Source: Roseateles sp.
GTDB lineage: Bacteria > Pseudomonadota > Gammaproteobacteria > Burkholderiales > Burkholderiaceae_C
Length of the DNA: 50,870 bases
Direction: 5' to 3'
NCBI RefSeq assembly: GCF_019237615.1
Contig: NZ_JAFAGT010000078.1
Location: 1 to 50,870 of the forward strand
A program made the translations under genes and the position numbers. Below the pieces are notes generated by a model. It was given only the letters and a program-made list of their open reading frames with translations. It was not told where the DNA came from and did not search any database. Shown piece after piece: positions 39,256-47,473 of this stretch; within the stretch, counting starts at the first letter, position 1, and each line of letters opens with the position of its first letter.

Positions 39256-41904
39256 ATGCCCGAGCTCACCCCCAGCCAGTGGAGCCTGCTGCCCGACGAG
39301 CCCGAGGAGGTGCTGGCGCCGGATCCGCTGGCGCAGGCGCTGTCGGCCGCGCTGCGCAGCCGTGACGGCCATTTCTACGAGCTGACCGGCCAGGTCAACC
39401 GCCCCGGCGAGCCGCAGGGCGGCCTGGCGCCGCGCTGGCAGCGCTTCTTCGCCGCCGGCGGCGCGGCCGGCTGGCAGGAGCTCAGCGCCAAGGCCTTGCG
39501 CGTGCAGCGCCGCGTGCTGGAGGACGGTGCCAGCTACAACGTGCACAGCGACGCGCCGCCGCTGCCCGGCCAGGACGACAGGGACGGCGCGCCGCTGGCC
39601 CGCCACTGGCCGCTGGAGCTGCTGCCGCTGCTGATCGAGCCCGGCGAGTGGCGCGGCATCGAGGCCGGCATCGCCCAGCGCGCCCGCCTGCTCGACGCCG
39701 TCATGGCCGACACCTATGGCGAGCGCCGCCTGCTGCAGCAGGGCCTGCTGCCGGCCTCCCTTGTGCTGGCCCATCCGCAGTACCTGCGTGCCATGCATGG
39801 CAGCCTGGCCACGGGCGGCGTGCACCTGCATGCGCTGGCCTTCGATCTGACGCGCTGCGCCGACGGCCATTGGTGGGTGGTGGGCCAGCGCACGCAGGCG
39901 CCCTCAGGCCTGGGCTATGTGCTGGAGAACCGGCTCATCATCGCCCAGCAGTTCCCCGAGGCCTTCCGCCAGATGGCCGTGCAGCGCCTGGCGGCGAGCT
40001 ACCGTGACTTCATCCAGACGCTGACCCGACTGTCGCCGGCCGGCGAGCGCAGCCGCGTTGCGCTGCTGACGCCGGGGCCGCGCAACGAGACCTACTTCGA
40101 GCAGGCCTTCCTGGCGCGCTACCTGGGCATCACGCTTGTGGAAGGCGCCGATCTGACGGTGCGCGCCGACAAGGTCTACCTCAAGACGCTGGGCGGCCTG
40201 GAGCGCGTGCATGTGCTGCTGCGCCGCGTCGACGACACCTGGCTGGACCCGCTGGAGCTGCGCCCCGAGTCCATCCTTGGCGTGCCGGGGCTGCTGCAGG
40301 CGGCGCGTGCCGGCGAGGTCGTCATCGCCAACGCGCCGGGCGCCGGCTGGCTGGAGAGCCCGGGCCTCACCGCCTTCTGGCCCGGCGTGGCCCAGCAACT
40401 GCTGGGCGAGACGCTGACGCTGCCGGCCATCCAGAGCTGGTGGTGCGGCGAGGAGAGCGCCTGGCGGGCGTTGCGCCCGCGGCTGGCGGAGTACATCGTC
40501 GTGCCCACCTTCTCGGCCAGCGGTGCGACGCGCAGCTTCTCGCCCATCGTCGTGGCCGAGCTGGACGACGAGCAGCGGGGGCAGCTGGCTGCGCGCATCG
40601 ACGCCGATCCCACCGCCTACACGCTGCAGGCGCGCGTCAAGCCCACCAAGCAGCCGGTCTGGACGCGCGGTGCGCTGGAGCCGCGTGTGGCCGTGCTGCG
40701 CGTGTTCGCGCTGACCGACGGCCAGGGCGGCTGGACCGTGTTGCCCGGCGGCCTGGCTCGCGTGGCGCCCAAGCGCGATCCGCTGGCCGACGCCTGGCTG
40801 TCCATCCAGCGCGGGTCCTTGAGCGCCGACACCTGGGTCATGACTGACGGCGAGGTCGACGCGACGACGCTGCTGCCCCAGCCATTGCAGGCCGCCGATC
40901 TGGCGCAGGTGCACTGGACCGTGACCAGCCGCGCCGCCGAAAACCTGTTCTGGCTGGGCCGCTACACCGAGCGCGCCGAGAACAGCGCGCGGCTTGCCCG
41001 CCACGTCATCGAGGCCAGCGTCATGGTGCGGCGCGGCGCCATGCCGGCACGCATGCTGCCGCTGCTGGACGCGCTGGCACGCCGGCACGGCCTTGTTGGC
41101 CCCGAGGCGCCGGGCTCGGCCGACGACCCGCGCGGCTTCGAGCGAGCGCTGCTGACGTCGCTGTTGCCGGGCTCCGGCGTCACCAGCGTCGGCTGGAACC
41201 TTCGCGCGCTGCAGGGCTGCGCCCAGGCCCTGCGCGAACGCCTGTCGCCCGAGGCCTGGCGCCTCATTCACGAGACGGCGGCGCAGTTCGAGCAGCATCT
41301 GCGCGCCGTGCTGGACCGCCCAGGCGCCGCCGTGCCGATGACCGACGTGCTCAACGTGCTGACCCGCGCCGACACCCACCTGGCCGCCATCACCGGCGCC
41401 CAGACCGACCGCATGACGCGCGACGATGGCTGGCGACTGCTGTCCATAGGCCGCCAGATCGAGCGCCTGTCGTTCCACGCCGAGGTGCTGGCCGAGACCT
41501 TCGAGCGCGACCTGGGCCTGACCGAGGACGGCTTCGGCCTGCTGCTGGGCGTGTTCGACTCCACCATCACTTATCGTGCCCAGTTCCAGGCGCGGCGCGA
41601 GGCACCGCCGCTGCTGCACCTGCTGGTGCATGACACCGACAACCCGCGCTCGCTGGCCTGGGTCGCGCGCACGCTGCGCGACCGCTTCACCAAGCTGGCC
41701 CGCCACGACCCCGGCTGGGCGGCCGATGTCGCCGCCGGGCTGCCCGTGCCCGAGGCCTGGCCGCTGGCGGAGCTGGCGGCCGCGGGGCCGGCGCTTGCGG
41801 AGCACCTCAGGCGCGCGGCGACGCAGGCGGGCGAGCTGTCCGGCCTCATCAGCCAGCGCTATTTCGCCCATGTCAGCGGCCCGGAGCAGCGGGTATGGCA
41901 GTGA
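39256..41904 (+). CDS. Fused circularly permuted ATP-grasp and alpha-E protein
   Basis: The product is 882 aa and combines, in one chain, the two proteins that are separate at 32567-34939. Residues about 85-550 are the ATP-grasp-like part (LLPLLIEPGEW, LTPGPRNETYFEQ, VHVLLRRVDDTWLDP). Residues about 556-880 are the alpha-E part (RAAENLFWLGRYTERAEN). At the position of Glu-Asp-Asn in the separate enzyme, this copy has Gly210-Gln211-Arg212 (VVGQRTQAPSG), so its nucleotide site may be altered or inactive. Fusions of this kind are known in the family. The ATG at 39256 follows the hydrolase stop closely. It probably works with the small transglutaminase downstream. Confidence 0.87.
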   Translation: MPELTPSQWSLLPDEPEEVLAPDPLAQALSAALRSRDGHFYELTGQVNRPGEPQGGLAPRWQRFFAAGGAAGWQELSAKALRVQRRVLEDGASYNVHSDAPPLPGQDDRDGAPLARHWPLELLPLLIEPGEWRGIEAGIAQRARLLDAVMADTYGERRLLQQGLLPASLVLAHPQYLRAMHGSLATGGVHLHALAFDLTRCADGHWWVVGQRTQAPSGLGYVLENRLIIAQQFPEAFRQMAVQRLAASYRDFIQTLTRLSPAGERSRVALLTPGPRNETYFEQAFLARYLGITLVEGADLTVRADKVYLKTLGGLERVHVLLRRVDDTWLDPLELRPESILGVPGLLQAARAGEVVIANAPGAGWLESPGLTAFWPGVAQQLLGETLTLPAIQSWWCGEESAWRALRPRLAEYIVVPTFSASGATRSFSPIVVAELDDEQRGQLAARIDADPTAYTLQARVKPTKQPVWTRGALEPRVAVLRVFALTDGQGGWTVLPGGLARVAPKRDPLADAWLSIQRGSLSADTWVMTDGEVDATTLLPQPLQAADLAQVHWTVTSRAAENLFWLGRYTERAENSARLARHVIEASVMVRRGAMPARMLPLLDALARRHGLVGPEAPGSADDPRGFERALLTSLLPGSGVTSVGWNLRALQGCAQALRERLSPEAWRLIHETAAQFEQHLRAVLDRPGAAVPMTDVLNVLTRADTHLAAITGAQTDRMTRDDGWRLLSIGRQIERLSFHAEVLAETFERDLGLTEDGFGLLLGVFDSTITYRAQFQARREAPPLLHLLVHDTDNPRSLAWVARTLRDRFTKLARHDPGWAADVAAGLPVPEAWPLAELAAAGPALAEHLRRAATQAGELSGLISQRYFAHVSGPEQRVWQ

Positions 41905-41965
41905 GCGCCGCGCCGTGCCGCCCCAGCCAAGCTCGCTCCCGCTCGACGGTACAGCGCGCAGCGCC

Positions 41966-41972
41966 AGGGGGG
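41966..41972 (+). promoter_or_regulatory. Ribosome binding site of the small transglutaminase
   Basis: AGGGGGG lies 5 nt before the ATG at 41978. It selects this start within a frame that is open 400 nt further upstream. Confidence 0.6.
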
Positions 41973-41977
41973 TATCC

Positions 41978-42934
41978 ATGACGGTGAAGCTGGCCGTCCA
42001 CCATGTCACCGAGTACACCTACGAGGACTCGGTGGAATGGGCCTATCACGCCGCCTGCCTGGCGCCGCGCGACACACCCTGGCAGAAGGTGGGCAGCTGG
42101 CGGCTGGACATCGCTCCACTGCCGGACGGCTGGGGCATAGACGGCCTGGAGCTGGACATGGCCGAGCTGACCCGCCATCTGCGGCGCGACCCCTGGGGCA
42201 ACCGGCATTTCAGCTTCGGTCATGCGCGCATGCACGAGAAGCTGGTTGTCGACAGCCGCTTCGTCGCGGAGCTGCAGGCCCGTCCGGCGCCGGACCCGGC
42301 GCGCGGGCCGGGCTGGGAGGCGGTCGCCCAGGGCCTGCGTTACCGCGCCGGGCGGGCGCTGCAGGAGGCCGACGAGTTCGCGCTGGCCTCCGCCTATGCC
42401 GCACCCGATGAGGCGCTGGCCGCCTATGCCCGCCGCGCCTTCGCCCGCGGCCGCACACCGGCCGCGGGCGGCCTGTCGCTGATGCGCCAGATCCACGCCG
42501 ACCTGCGCTATCTGCCGCACAGCACGACGGTCGCCACCCGCGCGGCCGACGCGCTGGCGCAGCGCAGCGGCGTCTGCCAGGACTTCGCCCATGTCTTCAT
42601 CGCGGCCTGCCGCTCGCTGGGCCTGGCGGCGCGCTATGTGTCGGGCTACCTGCTGACGCGCCCGCCGCCGGGGGCGCCCCGGCTGGTCGGTGCCGACGCC
42701 TCGCATGCCTGGGCCGAGCTGTGGTGCCCGGAGCAGGGTTGGCTGGCGCTGGACCCGACCAATGCCCAGCCCGCGGGCCTGGACCATGTCACACTGGCCT
42801 GGGGCCGCGACTACGCCGACGTGGCACCGCTGCGCGGTGTGCTGCGCGGCGGCGGGTTGGCGACGCTGCGCGTGGGCGTGACGGTGGAACCCTGGGACGG
42901 GGACGGCCAGGGCAGCCCAGCGACTAGCGCCTGA
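41978..42934 (+). CDS. Transglutaminase family protein
   Basis: The product is 318 aa. An N-terminal transglutaminase-associated beta domain (KLAVHHVTEYTYEDSVEWAY) covers about 1-85. The catalytic core has the triad Cys200 (SGVCQDFAH), His243 (DASHAWAELW) and Asp259 (LALDPTN). It lacks DUF2126, unlike the large paralogue at 34949-38386. The protein is predicted cytosolic and could cleave or transfer amide bonds on a peptide made by the ATP-grasp partner. It ends the co-directional cluster, and its 3' end overlaps the convergent binding-protein gene by 11 nt. Confidence 0.88.
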   Translation: MTVKLAVHHVTEYTYEDSVEWAYHAACLAPRDTPWQKVGSWRLDIAPLPDGWGIDGLELDMAELTRHLRRDPWGNRHFSFGHARMHEKLVVDSRFVAELQARPAPDPARGPGWEAVAQGLRYRAGRALQEADEFALASAYAAPDEALAAYARRAFARGRTPAAGGLSLMRQIHADLRYLPHSTTVATRAADALAQRSGVCQDFAHVFIAACRSLGLAARYVSGYLLTRPPPGAPRLVGADASHAWAELWCPEQGWLALDPTNAQPAGLDHVTLAWGRDYADVAPLRGVLRGGGLATLRVGVTVEPWDGDGQGSPATSA

Positions 42935-44054
42935 CCTTGCCGTCGGCCGTCAACATGGACAGCTCGACGAAGCTGGAGCCCACGTGCCGGTTGGGCGAGA
43001 ACTGCAGCCGGTAGCCGCGCGACTCGTAGCCTGACAACGTCTCCAGCGCGGCGACCAGGCCCTCGCGCGTCGGGCGACTGCCCAGGCGGCGCAGGCCGTC
43101 CACGACGACACGCGCCGCCAGATAGCCCTCGATGCTGGTGTAGTTGGGCTCGGACTTGGCGTCGAAGCGCCGCAGGGCCTGCTGGTAGTCCTCCACCAGG
43201 CCCGCTGCGGCGCCGAAGGGAGAGGGCATCACCTGCGAGACGACGACGCCGGCGGCGTCCCTGCCCAGCTCGTCGGCCAGCGCCTGGGTGCCGACGAAGG
43301 AGACGTTGTAGAACTGCCCGCCCCAGCCGGCCCGGCGGGCCTCGCGGATGAAGGCGGCGCAGCTCTTGTAGGCGCTGATCTGCACTATGGCCTCGGGCTG
43401 GCCCGGCAGCAACGCCTTCAGCGCGGCGGCCACGTCGGCGCTGTTGCGCTCCACGGTGGCGACGGCCAGGGGCTGCAGCCCGCGCTTCTCCAGCGCGCGC
43501 TGCACGCCCTTCAGGCCAGCCTGGCCGTAGGCGTCGTTCTGGTGGAAGACGGCGATCTTCTTCAGGTCCAGCTGGGTGAGCTGTTTGACGATGAGCTCGG
43601 TCTCGTCGTCGTAGGACGCGCGGATATGGAAGACCAGGCGGTTGAAGGGGGCGCGCAGCGATTCAGCGCCGGTGAACGGCGCGATGAACGGCAGCCTGGC
43701 GGCGGTGGCCAGCGGCAGTGCCGCCAGCGACGTGGGCGTGCCGACGTAGCCGAACAGCGCGAAGACCTCGTCGTGGACGAATCTCTCGGTGTTGGCCCTG
43801 CAGCGCTCCGGGTCGTAGCCGTCGTCCAGCGTCTTCAGCACGATGGGCAGGCCGCCCACGCCGCCGGCGGCGTTGACGGCCTCGAAGTAGGCGCGGGCGC
43901 CGATCTGCATCTGCAGGCCCAGCTGGGCCGCCGGGCCGCTCAGCGGCACCGACTGGCCGAGCACAAGGCCGCGCTCCTGGGCGCGGGCGGCATCGGCCGC
44001 CGGTAGCGCGAGGCCGGCCAGCGCGAGCTGATGGAAGCGGCGTCGGGTCTGCAT
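42924..44054 (-). CDS. Periplasmic substrate-binding protein, branched-chain amino acid (LivK) type
   Basis: The product is 376 aa. The N-terminus TRRRFHQLALAGLALP with a following ADAARAQ cleavage region looks like a twin-arginine signal. The mature part begins LVLGQSVPLSGPAAQLG and continues with NAAGGVGGLPIVLKTLDDGYDP, the usual type I periplasmic binding protein pattern of LivJ/LivK and amide-binding relatives. No permease or ATPase gene is adjacent. Instead the gene lies 43 nt downstream of a CHASE-PAS-GGDEF gene on the same strand, so it may present a ligand to that sensor rather than to a transporter. The ligand is unknown. Confidence 0.85.
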   Translation of the reverse strand: MQTRRRFHQLALAGLALPAADAARAQERGLVLGQSVPLSGPAAQLGLQMQIGARAYFEAVNAAGGVGGLPIVLKTLDDGYDPERCRANTERFVHDEVFALFGYVGTPTSLAALPLATAARLPFIAPFTGAESLRAPFNRLVFHIRASYDDETELIVKQLTQLDLKKIAVFHQNDAYGQAGLKGVQRALEKRGLQPLAVATVERNSADVAAALKALLPGQPEAIVQISAYKSCAAFIREARRAGWGGQFYNVSFVGTQALADELGRDAAGVVVSQVMPSPFGAAAGLVEDYQQALRRFDAKSEPNYTSIEGYLAARVVVDGLRRLGSRPTREGLVAALETLSGYESRGYRLQFSPNRHVGSSFVELSMLTADGKVRR

Positions 44055-44097
44055 GGGCCATGATGCCGCGGCGGGTCGCCCGGCGCTGTGAAGTCAA

Positions 44098-46794
44098 TCA
44101 GCTCCTGCCGGCACTTGTACGCAGTCGGCCGGCGCGTTTGTTGGCAAACATGGCCTCGTCCGCACGGCGCATCAGCGTCTGCTCAGTGCGGCCGTCGGCA
44201 GGGAAGTGGGCCAGGCCCAGGCTGCTGCCGACGGCCACCGACGCGCCCGTGGCCAGCGTGATGGGCTGGCTCAGCGCATCCAGCAGCCGGCTCAGCACCG
44301 GCCCCGAGTCGGCCTGCGCCTGCTGCGGCGTCAGGAGCACGACGAACTCGTCGCCGCCCAGGCGGGCCACCGTGTCGCCGTTGCGCAGGCCGGCGTTCAA
44401 CCGGGCGGCCACGACCCTGAGGACCTCGTCCCCGGCGTCGTGGCCGTGGGTGTCGTTGATCTGCTTGAAGCCATTCAGGTCCAGGTAGGCCAGCGCGAAG
44501 ACATGGCCGCCACGTTCGGCGGCGGCGATGGCCTGCCTAAGACGGTCGGCCAGCAGCAGGCGGTTGGGCAGGCCGGTCAGCGCGTCGTGCAGCGCGGCGC
44601 GCTCCATGCGCGCCTCGTGGGCCTTGCTTTGCGTGATGTCCACCATCATCCACAGCGATTCGCTGCCCCGTTCTCCGGAGGCGCTGGGCAGGTCCACGCT
44701 GGACAGGTCCACCCAGAACGGAGTGCCGTCCTTGCGGCGCATCTGCAGCTGCGTGCGGAAGCGCCCGCCAGCCTTGAGCTGCGGGTAGGCCAGGGCGCCC
44801 AGCGTCTCGTAGGAGGTGTCGTCGAGGTAGAACTGCCGAGCCGGCACGCCCAGCAGCTCGCCCTCGGCGTAGCCGAACATGCGCTCCAGCGCGTGATTGC
44901 GCCAGATGGTGCGGCGCCCGCGCAGCTTGACCATGCCGACGAGGTCGCTCTCCAGCATGGCCTCCTGGTCCAGCGTCAACTGGTGCAGCTGCTGGCGGAT
45001 GCGGTGCGTCTCGCTGATGTCGAACATCACCGAGCGGCTGCGCAGGTAGGCGCCGTCCGCGTCGTAGACGGCCGTGGCCGACAGGCTGACGCGGCGCGTC
45101 TGGCCCTGGCGGCCAGTGATGTTGAACTCCAGCCCCGAGACCCGGCCCTCGCGCATGAAGCGCGGGAAGGCGTCGTTGAAGACGGCGCGGCCCTCGTCGT
45201 CGAAGAAGTCGGCCGGGCTGGCGTGGCCGATCAGCTGCGCGGCCGTGCAGCCCAGCCAGCTCAGGCCCAGCGCGTTGATCTGCAGGAAGCGGCCGTTGCC
45301 GTCCAGCGCGTAGTAGGCGCAGGGCGCGTTGTCGTAGAGGTCTTGCAGGCTCTGGCGTGCCTCTTCGGCCTGGGCTTGCAAGGCCTTGCGCGCCGTGATG
45401 TCGGACTGGATCACCATGAAGCCCGTCAGCGCGCCGGCGTCGTCGTACATCGGCTGGACCTCGATGTCGACCCAGTAGTCGCGGCCGTCCCGGGTGCGGT
45501 GCATCAGCTCGGCTTCGCAGCCCATGCCGACGTTCATCGCCTCGAGCATGCCGTGGACGGTGTCGCTGTCCGTGAGCTCGGACTGCAGCAACTCGCCGGG
45601 CAGGCGGCCCAGGGCCTCGGAGCCGGTGTAGCCACTCAGGCGCGTGAAGCCTTCGTTGACCCAGACGATGCGGTGCTCGGTGTCGGTGATCAGGACGCCA
45701 TTGGTCGTGTGGCTGGCCACGCGCGCCAGCCGCGCGAGGTCGGCCGTCATGTCGCGCGCCATCTGCTCGGCGCGCGCTCGGCCGCTGGCCAGCAGATAGA
45801 CCGTCATGGCCAGCAGCAGGCTCAGCAGCGCGCCGCCCAGTCCCGGGCCCAGGCCGGACAGGCCCAGCAGCGTCACGGCGGCGCCATGCGTCAGCGCCGT
45901 ATCCAGCATGAACTCGCGCCCGGCCACCGTGAAGTACAGCGTCTTGGCCGTCGGCTCGGCCGCCAGCGTGTAGGTGGCAGCCTCCCCGGGCGTCAGGGCC
46001 TGGCCCCGGCGCATTGCCAGCAGCGGCTTGAACTCGCCATTGCCGGCGCTGGCCGACAGCTTGAGGTCCAGCAGCGCGGCCGCCGGCTCGGCCACGCCCT
46101 GCAGCAGTTCGTTGGCCACCAGCGGCGCGCACAGCACGCCTTGCAAGGCTTGGCGGCGCTGCTCCGGCGTGCCTGGATCCGTCCCCTGCCGATAGACCGG
46201 CACCAGCAGCAGGAAGCCGGGCCCCTTCAGCGGGTCCTGCACCAGGCGTACGGGGGCGGACAGCGTCGCCTCACCACTGTCTATGGCCCGCTCGATGGCT
46301 TGGCGGCGCACCGGATCGGCGCCCAGGTCCGTGCCCCAGGCCGGGAAGTTGCGCGAGAAGGGTGCGATCTGCGTGACAACGTAGAGCGTCGCGTCGCGGC
46401 TCGAGCTGTACACGCGAAAACCGCTGGAGTCCGCGTGCTGGTGGGCGGTGACGAAGGCGTCCAGGTCGCGGCGCGCCACTCGCTCGATGAAGCCGAAGCC
46501 GCGCACGCCGGGGAACTCCTCGGGCATGTCGCGCGATTCGACATAGGCGTCGAAGGTCTCGCGGTTGAGCTTGCCCTCCAGCGCGGCCAGCGCGCCGCGC
46601 GCGCCCTTGAGACCGTAGACCGGCATCGTCAGCCGCTTGACGACATCGCCCTGCAGGCGCTCGATCTGGCGCTCCTGCAGGTTGTGCGCCTCGGCGCTGG
46701 CGCGCTGCTGCTGCCAGACGACGGCGCCGGCCGTCAGCGCGAGGCCGATGGACAGCACTGCGGCGGCCGCCATCCAAGCGGTTGCGTTGGCCAT
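44098..46794 (-). CDS. CHASE-PAS-PAS-PAS-GGDEF diguanylate cyclase
   Basis: The product is 898 aa from the ATG at 46794. The frame is open to an ATG at 46869, but those 25 codons use rare AGA/AGG and look non-coding. A membrane helix lies at about 7-26. A periplasmic CHASE domain spans about 50-235 (GVRGFGFIERV, ATLYVVTQIAPF), and a second helix lies at about 305-340. Three PAS/PAC units follow at about 355-475, 480-600 and 610-735, then GGDEF at about 740-890 with intact GGDEF and an RNGD I-site five residues before it. It should produce c-di-GMP in response to a periplasmic ligand. No EAL domain is present. A type I binding-protein gene follows 43 nt downstream on the same strand. Confidence 0.9.
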   Translation of the reverse strand: MANATAWMAAAAVLSIGLALTAGAVVWQQQRASAEAHNLQERQIERLQGDVVKRLTMPVYGLKGARGALAALEGKLNRETFDAYVESRDMPEEFPGVRGFGFIERVARRDLDAFVTAHQHADSSGFRVYSSSRDATLYVVTQIAPFSRNFPAWGTDLGADPVRRQAIERAIDSGEATLSAPVRLVQDPLKGPGFLLLVPVYRQGTDPGTPEQRRQALQGVLCAPLVANELLQGVAEPAAALLDLKLSASAGNGEFKPLLAMRRGQALTPGEAATYTLAAEPTAKTLYFTVAGREFMLDTALTHGAAVTLLGLSGLGPGLGGALLSLLLAMTVYLLASGRARAEQMARDMTADLARLARVASHTTNGVLITDTEHRIVWVNEGFTRLSGYTGSEALGRLPGELLQSELTDSDTVHGMLEAMNVGMGCEAELMHRTRDGRDYWVDIEVQPMYDDAGALTGFMVIQSDITARKALQAQAEEARQSLQDLYDNAPCAYYALDGNGRFLQINALGLSWLGCTAAQLIGHASPADFFDDEGRAVFNDAFPRFMREGRVSGLEFNITGRQGQTRRVSLSATAVYDADGAYLRSRSVMFDISETHRIRQQLHQLTLDQEAMLESDLVGMVKLRGRRTIWRNHALERMFGYAEGELLGVPARQFYLDDTSYETLGALAYPQLKAGGRFRTQLQMRRKDGTPFWVDLSSVDLPSASGERGSESLWMMVDITQSKAHEARMERAALHDALTGLPNRLLLADRLRQAIAAAERGGHVFALAYLDLNGFKQINDTHGHDAGDEVLRVVAARLNAGLRNGDTVARLGGDEFVVLLTPQQAQADSGPVLSRLLDALSQPITLATGASVAVGSSLGLAHFPADGRTEQTLMRRADEAMFANKRAGRLRTSAGRS

Positions 46795-46901
46795 CTTCGG
46801 CCTGGCGAAGCGGTCTCCGAGGCGCACGCTGCGGGCTCTCTTCCTGTCGGCTGCCGGCCATTGAAGCATGTCCGGCGCCGGCCGTCATCCACCGCGGCGC
46901 G

Positions 46902-46907
46902 CACAAT
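46902..46907 (+). promoter_or_regulatory. Possible -10 element of the DinB-like gene
   Basis: CACAAT ends 8 nt before the ATG at 46916, again without a ribosome site in between. It lies in the 121-nt gap shared with the divergent diguanylate cyclase gene. Confidence 0.3.
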
Positions 46908-46915
46908 CGGGCGCC

Positions 46916-47461
46916 ATGGACCTCTTCCTCATCCAGGCTCGTGCCAACCGTCTCGCCAACCGGCGTCTGCTGGCTGCCGTGGCAGCGCTGTCGGAGGCTG
47001 ACTTCCATGCACCGCGCACGAGCTTCTTTCCCAGCCTGGCGCTGACGTTGAACCACCTCCTCAACGTGGATCGTTACTACATCGCCGCGCTGCAGGGCGA
47101 CGCGGCGATGCGCAGCATCTGGGCGGGCTATGTGCCGGCACAGACGGCGCTGGAGCTGGCGGCGCGACAGGATGAGAGCGACCAGCGGCTGATCGGTTTC
47201 TGCGCGGGGCTGAGGCCCGGCGACGAGGAGTGCATCGTCGCCTTCGACCGCGGCGCCGGCATCGAGGCCGGTCCGCGCGAACCGCTGGGGCGGGTGTTGG
47301 CGCATCTGTTCATGCACCAGACCCATCACCGCGGGCAAGCGCATGCGATGCTGGCCGGCACTTTGGTGAAGCCGCCGCAGCTGGACGACTTCATCTTGCT
47401 GGGCGACAGCGTCCACCGCGGCGGCGACATGGCCGCGCTGGGTTGGCAGGAGCCGGTCTGA
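46916..47461 (+). CDS. DinB/YfiT-like metal-binding helical protein
   Basis: The product is 181 aa. The four-helix DinB fold is indicated by the N-terminal helix RANRLANRRLLAAVAALSE, LALTLNHLLNVDRYYI with the first metal-ligand His, and HLFMHQTHHRGQAHAML with the other two. Despite the name, the family acts mostly as metal-dependent thiol transferases or has unknown function and is unrelated to DNA polymerase IV. No SOS box is visible upstream. It is monocistronic, divergent from the diguanylate cyclase and ends 12 nt from the stop of the convergent oxidoreductase. The start at 46916 fits the family length; the frame is open to 46868. Confidence 0.82.
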   Translation: MDLFLIQARANRLANRRLLAAVAALSEADFHAPRTSFFPSLALTLNHLLNVDRYYIAALQGDAAMRSIWAGYVPAQTALELAARQDESDQRLIGFCAGLRPGDEECIVAFDRGAGIEAGPREPLGRVLAHLFMHQTHHRGQAHAMLAGTLVKPPQLDDFILLGDSVHRGGDMAALGWQEPV

Positions 47462-47473
47462 GCAGGCCTCGCC

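Noticed and set aside
44206-47001. A 931-codon forward open frame opposite the CHASE-PAS-GGDEF gene
   Set aside because: The minus strand carries a full set of CHASE, PAS and GGDEF motifs; the forward translation is Gln/Ala/Val-rich with no domain.
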